This document shows, piece after piece, positions 14,637 to 21,137 of a DNA stretch of 64,000 bases. Source of the DNA: Hymenobacter aerophilus DSM 13606 (GTDB lineage Bacteria; Bacteroidota; Bacteroidia; Cytophagales; Hymenobacteraceae); contig NZ_KB907806.1 in the NCBI RefSeq assembly GCF_000382225.1, forward strand, positions 67,394 through 131,393, given 5' to 3'. The notes below the pieces were generated by a model that was not told the DNA's origin, made no database searches, and saw only the letters and a list, made by a program, of their open reading frames with translations. A program made the translations under genes and the position numbers. Position 1 is the stretch's first letter, and each line of letters starts with the position of its first letter.

Positions 14637-15185
14637 CTACACCCGCTCCAATAACTCCCATACCTGCCGTTCCAGGTCGGTTTTGGAGCCGGTGTTCTGG
14701 AGCACGGCGTCGAAGTGTGGGTAGTCGTCGAGGGCGGTTTCGCTGGGGTGGGCGTCGTCGCGGGTGCCGTCGCCGCGCTGGTGCAGCGGGTCGCCCTCCA
14801 CGCGCAGCATCAGGCCGCCGCGGCTGCGGATGAGGTCGGCCTCGTTGGGGAAGCGCACGTCGGGGATGAGCGTGCACTGCTCGGTGGGCAGCTTCGAGAA
14901 GAACGCCTGCACCCAGATATCGGGCTCCCAGAGGCGCAGCGCCAGGCCCACTTGCTGGAGCATCTCGCCCCGGGTGCGGCCGAACGCGGGCAGCTTTTCG
15001 GCCTTGCCCGTCTGCGAAAAGTAGGGCGCCGTGCCCTCACCGGCCAGCGCCGCGCACACGGCCTTGATAGGCTCGCCCACCGAGCGGATGTGCCACTTGC
15101 GCTCGGGCTGCAACTGCTGCATGAGCCGCGCCACGGTGTCTTTGCCGCTACCCCGGCGGCCCGAAAAGCCGATTAGTTTAATCAT
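14637..15185 (-). CDS. Deoxynucleoside monophosphate kinase-like P-loop protein
   Basis: 182 residues beginning MIKLIGFSGRRGSGKDT, so the Walker A loop (GRRGSGKD, 9-16) follows directly on the start. The later LIPDVRFPNEADLIRSRGG motif resembles phage T4-type dNMP kinases and related bacterial proteins that phosphorylate deoxynucleoside monophosphates. No other phage-like gene is near. A TACCTTTG box ends only 4 bases before the ATG, so transcription should begin at or within the start codon, a leaderless message. Upstream and on the same strand is a YjjG-type phosphatase gene, also linked to nucleotide-pool control. Confidence 0.8.
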   Translation of the reverse strand: MIKLIGFSGRRGSGKDTVARLMQQLQPERKWHIRSVGEPIKAVCAALAGEGTAPYFSQTGKAEKLPAFGRTRGEMLQQVGLALRLWEPDIWVQAFFSKLPTEQCTLIPDVRFPNEADLIRSRGGLMLRVEGDPLHQRGDGTRDDAHPSETALDDYPHFDAVLQNTGSKTDLERQVWELLERV

Positions 15186-15189
15186 CGGG

Positions 15190-15197
15190 CAAAGGTA
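15190..15197 (-). promoter_or_regulatory. -7 box (TACCTTTG) predicting a leaderless transcript
   Basis: Exact TAnnTTTG with only 4 bases to the ATG at 15185. The -33 element is not clear. Confidence 0.55.
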
Positions 15198-15260
15198 GCC
15201 GCGCCGGTTAATTGTCGGGCCCCAACTGCTAAGCCAAGCCGCGCAAGGCGCTCAAATCAG

Positions 15261-15956
15261 CTACAAAAAACCCTTCAACTCGCTCAGGCAGCTGATTTCG
15301 TAGGTTACCTGATTGAAGTGGCGGCGCTTGTCGGGGTTGAAGTACACCTGGTCGAGGCCGGCGTTGTGGGCGCCCAGCACGTCGCACTCCAGGTTGTCGC
15401 CCACCATCAGGCTCTCGGCGGCGGTGGCGCCGGAGCGCTCCAGCGCGTGCGCGAAAATGCGGGTGTCGGGTTTGAGGTGGCCGCAGCACTCGGAGGTGAT
15501 AATCTCCTGGAAATAGTCGGTCAGGTTCGAGGATTGCAGCTTGACGTACTGCACGTCGCGGAAGCCGTTGGTAATCAGGTGCAGCACGTAGCCCTTGCCC
15601 CGCAGATACGCCAGCACCTCGTGGGTATGCGGAAACACGGCCGACTTGAGCGGCAGAATATCGGTGAACTGCTCCGACATATCGGCCGGCGAATCGGCCT
15701 CGCTGAGCCCCAGCTTGCTGAACGTGCGCGGAAACCGGGTGGCCCGCAGCTGCTGCTGCCCGATTTTACCGTTCTGGTACAGCCGCCATAGCCCGTGGTT
15801 GATGTCGGAATACACCCGGATGAATTCCTCGACCGTGAACGTACCGTAGCGGCTCAGCTCGTGCTGTTCGTACAAATGGCGCAGCGTCTGGTCGGCGTTG
15901 GTTTCAAAATCCCACAGCGTGTGGTCGAGGTCGAAGAAAAGGTGACGGTATTTCAC
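15261..15956 (-). CDS. yjjG: HAD-family noncanonical pyrimidine nucleotidase (YjjG type)
   Basis: 231 residues. HAD motif I FFDLDHTLWDF (nucleophile D9, D11), motif II LITNGF, motif III lysine in GHLKPDTRIF and motif IV MVGDNLECDV are all present, with a helical cap in between. The closest known family is YjjG/YfnB, which dephosphorylates noncanonical pyrimidine nucleoside monophosphates and protects against mutagenic analogues. The product follows normal family length. The gene lies upstream of and on the same strand as the dNMP-kinase-like gene. Confidence 0.85.
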   Translation of the reverse strand: MKYRHLFFDLDHTLWDFETNADQTLRHLYEQHELSRYGTFTVEEFIRVYSDINHGLWRLYQNGKIGQQQLRATRFPRTFSKLGLSEADSPADMSEQFTDILPLKSAVFPHTHEVLAYLRGKGYVLHLITNGFRDVQYVKLQSSNLTDYFQEIITSECCGHLKPDTRIFAHALERSGATAAESLMVGDNLECDVLGAHNAGLDQVYFNPDKRRHFNQVTYEISCLSELKGFL

Positions 15957-16028
15957 GTGGGGGTGATGAGGTAAAAGGTGAGCAGGTGATGAGGAGTGAA
16001 TTGTTTTTCAACAACTCGGAAAGCGCAA

Positions 16029-16355
16029 TCAGTCAAGCAGTAGCCGCTTTACAACCCGGCCTTCACCCAGATGTTCGTGCACGATTTCGGCGGCGTCGCG
16101 CGGGCGCACGTCGCCGTAGGTCACGGCCTCGGGGTAGATAATGAGGGCGGCGCCGGGGCCTTTTTTGCAGTGCTTGCACAAATCGAGGCAGTTGCAGGTT
16201 TGTACCCGCACCTTGCGCTTCTGGCCGCCCGAAAACAGCGTTTTCAGCCCCTGCTTCTTCAGCTCAAACTTCAGCGCCTTGGCCACGTCGCGCCCGATTT
16301 CATCCTTCTGGGCCGCGCATACAAATAGCCGGCTAACGTTATCTGCTGATTTCAC
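16029..16355 (-). CDS. Thioredoxin-like [2Fe-2S] ferredoxin-domain protein
   Basis: 108 residues. C13 (RLFVCAAQKD) and the cluster C54, C56, C60, C63 (TCNCLDLCKHC) fit the thioredoxin-like ferredoxin fold related to NuoE. The remaining sequence (GPGAALIIYPEAVTYGDV) is typical of this small stand-alone family, whose partner is unknown. Its start codon lies only 15 bases from a run of six GTATTGA heptamers in the presumed promoter/leader, so expression may vary with repeat number. An ArsR-type regulator gene is next upstream on the same strand. Confidence 0.8.
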   Translation of the reverse strand: MKSADNVSRLFVCAAQKDEIGRDVAKALKFELKKQGLKTLFSGGQKRKVRVQTCNCLDLCKHCKKGPGAALIIYPEAVTYGDVRPRDAAEIVHEHLGEGRVVKRLLLD

Positions 16356-16360
16356 GGTTA

Positions 16361-16499
16361 GTAGTATTTGGTATTGAGTATTGAGTATTGAGTATTGAGT
16401 ATTGAGTATTGAGTATTTGGTATGGAGAAGTGATTGGTAGTTATGTTATTAAAGGATAGATTTTTATCTCAATACTCAATACCAACTACTCCATACTAT
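16361..16499. repeat. Inverted repeat with an expanded heptamer tandem run
   Basis: Left part 16361-16412 includes six exact tandem copies of GTATTGA at 16371-16412. The right arm 16468-16499 holds two complementary copies (CTCAATACTCAATACC) and ends inside the last codons of the ArsR gene. One arm appears to have expanded by slippage. Confidence 0.85.
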
Positions 16500-16882
16500 A
16501 AGCCTTGCCAGCGCCGGTTCTGGAGCTTGTACGCGGCCAGCTCGCGGTTCGACCACAGCGTTTGGTAGATTTTCTGGTCCTGCATCAGCTGGGCATCGCG
16601 CTCCATGTAGGCCAGCAGCTGGCGCAGCAAATCCTGGGCTTCCTCTTTGATGAAGTAAAACACCCAGTTGTCGAGGCGGCGGAAACTGACGAGGCCGGCG
16701 CTGCGCAGGTGGGCCAGCTGACGCGAGGTTTTGGTCTGCGAAAAGTCGAGCACCTGCTCCAGATCAGAAATACACATTTCCTGGTTGCGCCACAGCAGAT
16801 GCAGGATGCGCACCCGGCTTTCGTCGGCCAGGGCCCGGAATACTTGCTGGCCAAATGCAACGGTAAAGTGTTTGAGGCGCAT
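16496..16882 (-). CDS. ArsR-family winged-helix transcriptional regulator
   Basis: 128 residues. ALADESRVRILHLLWR (18-33) and DLEQVLDFSQTKTSRQLAHLRSAGLV form the winged helix-turn-helix of ArsR/SmtB regulators. The sensor position has a single Cys (EMCISDL) instead of the CVCDL arsenic-binding motif, so metal sensing is doubtful. C-terminal helix (LLRQLLAYMERDAQL) probably dimerises. The stop codon (16496-16498) lies in the arm of an inverted repeat. It probably shares a transcript with the downstream [2Fe-2S] protein gene; the target is unknown. Confidence 0.85.
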   Translation of the reverse strand: MRLKHFTVAFGQQVFRALADESRVRILHLLWRNQEMCISDLEQVLDFSQTKTSRQLAHLRSAGLVSFRRLDNWVFYFIKEEAQDLLRQLLAYMERDAQLMQDQKIYQTLWSNRELAAYKLQNRRWQGL

Positions 16883-16974
16883 CTTTAGGCGAAAGCGGGA
16901 GGGAAGAAAAGCGGCCGGAACCCGGCGGCGGCCCGAATTTAAGCCAAACCCGCCAGCAGCCCCCGAAAGTGCCG

Positions 16975-16982
16975 TATCTTTG
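16975..16982 (+). promoter_or_regulatory. -7 box (TATCTTTG) upstream of the 16992 gene
   Basis: Exact TAnnTTTG, 9 bases before the ATG at 16992, predicting a leader of only a few bases and supporting this start over upstream codons in the same frame. Confidence 0.55.
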
Positions 16983-16991
16983 GTATTCCTA

Positions 16992-17690
16992 ATGACTTAT
17001 CTGCCCGTTGTGAATTCGGTTCGAGTTTCTTTTCTGCTGACGGTGCTGCTGCTGGCCCTGGGTCTGCTGCTGGCGCCCGGCGCGGCCCGCGCCCAGGGCC
17101 AGCGGCCGGTGGTGCAGTTCACCGGCATCGTGGCCTCCGGCGATTCGCTGCTGGGCGTGCCCGGCGCGGCCATTTTTGTGCCCCTGGCCGGCCGCGGCAC
17201 CACCAGCAACGAGTACGGCTACTTCTCGATGCCCGTGCTGGCCGGCGACAGCATCGTGATTCGCAGCCTGGGCTACCGCAACCAGTACGTGATTGTGCCC
17301 GCCAGCTACCCGCGCCAGAGCTACTCCGTGATTGTGCAGCTGCAGGAAGACGCCACCATTCTGCCCGAAGTGCGCATCTTCCCCTACGCCACCGAGAAGG
17401 CGTTCAAGGAAGCGTTTCTGGCCATGGAAGTGCCCTCCGAAAACGACCGAACGGCCGCCGAACGCCTCAACGACAAAGTGATGCGCCGCATGTTTAACAC
17501 GCTGCCCGTTACCAGCATGGGCAACTTCCGCCAGACCATGCAGAACCAGCAGCTCGACCAGCAGCGCCGCATGGGCTTCGGCCAGACCCCGGCCACCAAC
17601 AACCCGCTGCTCAACCCCTTCAGCTGGCTGCAGCTCATCAAGCAGGTGAAAGCCGGCGAGTTCAAGAAGAAGGAAGGCGTGGATTATTAG
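16992..17690 (+). CDS. Exported protein with carboxypeptidase-like regulatory domain
   Basis: 232 residues from the ATG at 16992. A signal peptide (about 1-35, LLTVLLLALGLLLAPGAARAQ) is followed by a beta-sandwich domain (about 42-120; FTGIVASGDSLLGVPGAAIFV, NEYGYFSMPVLAGDSIVI) of the carboxypeptidase-like regulatory type. The C-terminal half (FPYATEKAFKEAFLAMEVP and a Gln/Asn-rich end) is typical of similar-sized Bacteroidota proteins of unknown role. It probably resides in the periplasm or at the outer membrane. No plug or barrel follows, so it is not a receptor. Confidence 0.8.
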   Translation: MTYLPVVNSVRVSFLLTVLLLALGLLLAPGAARAQGQRPVVQFTGIVASGDSLLGVPGAAIFVPLAGRGTTSNEYGYFSMPVLAGDSIVIRSLGYRNQYVIVPASYPRQSYSVIVQLQEDATILPEVRIFPYATEKAFKEAFLAMEVPSENDRTAAERLNDKVMRRMFNTLPVTSMGNFRQTMQNQQLDQQRRMGFGQTPATNNPLLNPFSWLQLIKQVKAGEFKKKEGVDY

Positions 17691-17720
17691 GGGCTTAGGG
17701 GCTGGGTTGAACGAAACCGT

Positions 17721-17810
17721 TTGTCATCCTGAGCTTGCGAAGGACCTATACAGAAAGTATATCCATTGATTAGCTTCTGCATAGGTCCTTCGCTGCGCTC
17801 AGGATGACAA
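17721..17810. repeat. Inverted repeat, TCATCCTGAGC family
   Basis: Left arm 17721-17753 and right arm 17776-17810 with the core GAAGGACCTAT and its complement. Left arm has GAGCTTGCGAAGG where the right arm implies GAGCGCAGCGAAGG, a small imperfection. It lies between two same-strand genes. Confidence 0.9.
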
Positions 17811-17919
17811 ATGGGTTCACTCATTCATCAACTCACTCATCCACTGCCCAACCCCAACCATAACCCTGGCGGCCGTTTAGGGGTAAAGGAAGTGTTTGAC
17901 CTCACGCATTTTCCTGCTT

Positions 17920-19302
17920 ATGGATACCAATCTGCCGCAAACCACCCAGCCCCGCATCGTGATTGTCGGGTGCGGTTTTGCCGGGCTCCGGCTGGCTAAA
18001 GACCTGGAGAAGCTGCCGGTGCAGGTAGTCGTCATCGACCGCAACAATTACCACAACTTCCAGCCCCTGCTGTACCAGGTGGCCACCGGCGCCCTCGAAG
18101 CCGACAGCATTGCCTACCCGATCCGGAAGATTTTTGCCGGTCAGCACAACTTCTACTACCGCATGGCCGATGTGGAGCGGGTCGATCCGGCGCGCAACCT
18201 GCTGGAAACCAACATCGGCGACATCCACTACGACCACCTGGTGCTGGCTACCGGCTCGCTCACCAACTTCTTCGGCCTCGACAGTATCGAGCAGAACGCG
18301 CTGCAGATCAAGAGCATCCCGAACGCGCTGAACCTGCGCAGCAACCTCTTTCAGAACTTCGAGAAGGCCATCCTCACCGAAGACCCGGCCCAGCGCCAGG
18401 CCCTGATGAACGTGGTGGTAGTGGGCGGCGGCCCCACGGGCGTCGAAATATGCGGCTCGCTGGCCGAGATGCGCAAGGACGTGCTGCCCAAAGACTACCC
18501 CGAGCTCGACCTGAAGAAGATGGAAATCTACCTCATCGAGTCGGGTGGCGAAGTGCTGGGGCCGATGAGCAAGGAGTCGCAGGTGCAGGCCAAGAAGTAC
18601 CTCGAAGACATGGGCATTCACCTGCGCCTCAACACCCACGCCCAGCGCTTCGAAGACGGCAAGCTTTACTATTCCGACACCGAATTTATCCGCACCCAGA
18701 ACCTGATTTGGGCCGCCGGCGTGAATGGCTCGGCGCTTGATGGGCTGCCCGCCGAGGTGGTGGCGCGCAACAAGCGCGTGGGCGTCGATACCTACAACCG
18801 GGTGCTGGGCCTGCGCAACGTGTACGCTATTGGCGACGTGGCCAATATGGTCACCGACGAAATGCCCCGGGGCTACCCCATGCTGGCGCCGGTAGCTATT
18901 CAGCAGGCCGAGCAGCTGGCCGATAACCTCGGGCGCCTGCTGAAAGGCGACGAAATGGAGCCGTTCAAGTACATCAACAAGGGCAGCATGGCTATTGTGG
19001 GCCGCAACCGGGCCGTCGTCGATTTACCCGGCGACCTGCACTTCGGCGGTTTCCTGGGCTGGCTTACCTGGCTGTTTGTGCACCTGATGACGCTGGTCGG
19101 CTTCCGCAACAAGGCCGTCACGCTCGTCGGCTGGGCCATCAGCTACTTCAGTTCCGACAAGGCCCTGCGCCTCATCATCCGCCCCTACGAGCACCACGAT
19201 TTCGATGAGTACCAGGGTGTGAAGGCGGCCGAGCACAAAGCGGCCACGCCCACCTACCACCCGCCCGTTCCGGCGCCCGAAGCCCCGGTAGTAGGGGGCT
19301 AA
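17920..19302 (+). CDS. ndh: Type II NADH dehydrogenase (NDH-2)
   Basis: 460 residues from the ATG at 17920 (an upstream TTG would add eight residues). FAD-binding Rossmann motif IVGCGFAGLRLAK and NAD-binding motif VVVGGGPTGVE are separated as in NDH-2. NNYHNFQPLLYQVATG and AIGDVAN are further hallmarks. The C-terminal segment (FLGWLTWLFVHLMTLVGFRNK) is the amphipathic, membrane-attaching region. The enzyme oxidises NADH and reduces quinone without proton pumping, so this genome has both NDH-1 (nuo) and NDH-2 routes, usually chosen by energy need. Confidence 0.94.
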   Translation: MDTNLPQTTQPRIVIVGCGFAGLRLAKDLEKLPVQVVVIDRNNYHNFQPLLYQVATGALEADSIAYPIRKIFAGQHNFYYRMADVERVDPARNLLETNIGDIHYDHLVLATGSLTNFFGLDSIEQNALQIKSIPNALNLRSNLFQNFEKAILTEDPAQRQALMNVVVVGGGPTGVEICGSLAEMRKDVLPKDYPELDLKKMEIYLIESGGEVLGPMSKESQVQAKKYLEDMGIHLRLNTHAQRFEDGKLYYSDTEFIRTQNLIWAAGVNGSALDGLPAEVVARNKRVGVDTYNRVLGLRNVYAIGDVANMVTDEMPRGYPMLAPVAIQQAEQLADNLGRLLKGDEMEPFKYINKGSMAIVGRNRAVVDLPGDLHFGGFLGWLTWLFVHLMTLVGFRNKAVTLVGWAISYFSSDKALRLIIRPYEHHDFDEYQGVKAAEHKAATPTYHPPVPAPEAPVVGG

Positions 19303-19320
19303 TAACACAGTTTATTCTCA

Positions 19321-19360
19321 TAGCAAAGGCCTCAATCCAGCCAGATTGAGGCCTTTGCTA
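19321..19360. terminator. Perfect bidirectional terminator hairpin
   Basis: A 16-base perfect stem (TAGCAAAGGCCTCAAT and its complement) with the 8-base loop CCAGCCAG lies between convergent ndh and the KDPG aldolase gene. Confidence 0.85.
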
Positions 19361-19376
19361 TGGAAGAAAGCTCCTG

Positions 19377-20024
19377 CTAAGCCGGCCGGAGAGCGGCCAG
19401 CAATTCCGCCAGCTGCGCTGTAAGCCGCGCCGGGTCGGTAGTATCGAGCAGGCGGGCATCGAGGCCCACGCAGCTGGCGCCGGCGGCCTGCCACTCGGCC
19501 ATGGTTGCCACGGTGGGCTGAATACCGCCGGTGGCCATGAGAGGCACGTGGGGCAGCGGGCCGCGCAGAATGGCCAGGTAGGCGGGCGTGAGGTAGGCCG
19601 AGGGGTAGAGCTTAACCAGCGTAGCGCCCAGCCGGTGAGCCGTGTACACCTCATTCAGCGTCTGGGCGCCGGGCAGCCAAGCCAGGTCGTGGCTGCGGCA
19701 GATGGCACCTACCTCGGGGCTGGTGATGGGCTGGATGATAAAGTCGGCCCCGGCGGCAATGAAGCGGCCCGCCTCCTCGGGCGTATAGATGGTGCCGGCG
19801 CCCAGCAGCAAATCGGGGTATTCGGCCTCCACGAAGCGCTGGAGCCGGGCAAAAATGGCCGGCGCTTCGTCGCCGCGGTTGGTAAACTCGAACAACCGGA
19901 TGCCGGCCGCGTAGCCCGCCGCCAGCACCGTGCGGGCGTACTCCTCAGAAGCGTGGTAGAAAACCGGCAGTAGCGGGTGCTGCCGGACCTGGGCCAGCAT
20001 GTGCGCCGCAGAAAACATAGCCAT
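19377..20024 (-). CDS. eda: KDPG/KHG aldolase (2-dehydro-3-deoxy-phosphogluconate aldolase)
   Basis: 215 residues, normal for the class I aldolase. The catalytic base E46 (IRLFEFTNRGD) and the Schiff-base lysine K138 (TLVKLYPS) are present, as is GAGTIYTPEEA and MATGGIQP. The enzyme splits KDPG into pyruvate and glyceraldehyde-3-phosphate or acts on KHG. Neither edd nor a KDG kinase gene is beside it, so it may serve sugar-acid breakdown encoded elsewhere. The start ATG is immediately followed by a second ATG two codons later. Confidence 0.9.
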   Translation of the reverse strand: MAMFSAAHMLAQVRQHPLLPVFYHASEEYARTVLAAGYAAGIRLFEFTNRGDEAPAIFARLQRFVEAEYPDLLLGAGTIYTPEEAGRFIAAGADFIIQPITSPEVGAICRSHDLAWLPGAQTLNEVYTAHRLGATLVKLYPSAYLTPAYLAILRGPLPHVPLMATGGIQPTVATMAEWQAAGASCVGLDARLLDTTDPARLTAQLAELLAALRPA

Positions 20025-20033
20025 AAGCGGGAA

Positions 20034-20153
20034 CGGTGAGATAGTGAAGTGGTGAGATGGTGAGATGGTGAGTTTACGTCCCGCCGGCGCAAGTGGCGCA
20101 AATCGGCCCGCCGGGACGTAAACTCACCATCTCACCAGTTCACCATCTCACCG
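20034..20153. repeat. Inverted repeat built of GTGAGATG words
   Basis: Left arm 20034-20087 contains several GGTGAGAT words, ending AGTTTACGTCCCGCCGG. Right arm 20107-20153 is complementary but lacks one word copy. Loop about 19 bases. It separates the aldolase and PH-domain genes on the same strand and ends at the stop codon of the latter. Confidence 0.85.
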
Positions 20154-20528
20154 CTAAAGCGTGTACTCGCTCAGGGTGCGGCTCACGTCGTAGATGTTCT
20201 TGTCGCCGCGGAAGCTTTTGGTAATGGGCTCGGCCATGCCGCGCACCCAGATTTTCAGGTCGGCATCGAGCTCGAAGTGGCCGGTGGTTTCGGTGCTGTA
20301 GCGCTCAATGCTGCGGTAAGGCACGCTCAGGTACTCGCGCTTCTTGCCCGTAACGCCCTGCTTGTCAATTAGCAGCAGGCGCTTGGTGGTGAACACCAGC
20401 AGGTCGCGGATAACGATGTAGGATTTGCACACCTCTTCGCCAGGGGCCAGCAACTGGCTCAGCTCCAGCTGAATGGCGTGGGTGTCGGTTTCGGAAGCGT
20501 TGCCCAGCAGGCCGTCGAGAAGTCCCAT
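20154..20528 (-). CDS. Bacterial PH-domain protein
   Basis: 124 residues. The whole protein reads as one bacterial pleckstrin-homology-like domain (CKSYIVIRDLLVFTTKRLLLIDKQG, then REYLSVPYRSIERYSTET and the closing helix GDKNIYDVSRTLSEYTL). This DUF1696-type family (bPH) occurs widely, forms ring-like oligomers in known structures and has no fixed function. No signal peptide, so it is cytoplasmic. It lies 36 bases downstream of a HEAT-repeat gene on the same strand, which may indicate an operon. Confidence 0.8.
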   Translation of the reverse strand: MGLLDGLLGNASETDTHAIQLELSQLLAPGEEVCKSYIVIRDLLVFTTKRLLLIDKQGVTGKKREYLSVPYRSIERYSTETTGHFELDADLKIWVRGMAEPITKSFRGDKNIYDVSRTLSEYTL

Positions 20529-20564
20529 AATACGTTGCTCAAGTGGTGGAAAGAAGAGGAAAAG

Positions 20565-21074
20565 CTACAACTCTTCTACCAGTTCTCTGATATTTTCCAG
20601 CCCCAGTTCCAGCAGGGACTCGCTCGGCGCCAGTTGCGCTACGGCCCATTGCTGCTGAATATAAGCTGCATCTTCGATGGAATACTCGAAATCTTGGTCC
20701 TCAATGGCCATCATGGCCATCAGTTGCGCTTCGTAACCTTGCTGAAAGACCATCTGGAAGAGCTCCTTCAATAAATGCCGACAATCAAATTGCGTGAGGA
20801 CGTACACCAGCGTGCCGTTGCAGCCGCGGGTTTCTGGCAGCTGAATGGCTCGCAGAAGCGGCGCAACGGCCCGCGCATCGCCCAAGTGCATTAGGCCCAT
20901 CGCGGCCCGGTAGCGCCACCCGCGCTGAGCCGTTTCCAACAAGCCCAAGTAAAACTGCGCCACTTCCTCTGTGCCAATAGCCGTCAAGGCCTCAAAGGCT
21001 TCGGAAGCCGCCTCTGAATTGGGGCCGAGGGCTTGGTGCTTAAGTGATTCCAGGCTGGAAGATGATTTGGGCAT
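20565..21074 (-). CDS. HEAT-repeat-like helical protein
   Basis: 169 residues, entirely alpha-helical in appearance, with HEAT-like units around AAMGLMHLGDARAVAPLLRAI (58-78) and neighbouring helices. No catalytic motif. Such proteins are scaffolds or, sometimes, immunity-type proteins. It has a 36-base gap to the PH-domain gene and is 63 bases from the M1 peptidase gene upstream. Function unknown. Confidence 0.6.
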   Translation of the reverse strand: MPKSSSSLESLKHQALGPNSEAASEAFEALTAIGTEEVAQFYLGLLETAQRGWRYRAAMGLMHLGDARAVAPLLRAIQLPETRGCNGTLVYVLTQFDCRHLLKELFQMVFQQGYEAQLMAMMAIEDQDFEYSIEDAAYIQQQWAVAQLAPSESLLELGLENIRELVEEL

Positions 21075-21137
21075 ACGTGTAAAGAAAACAGCCGACCCCT
21101 GGAGCCGGCTGCTTTAGAATCACTGGAAAATGGCTAC

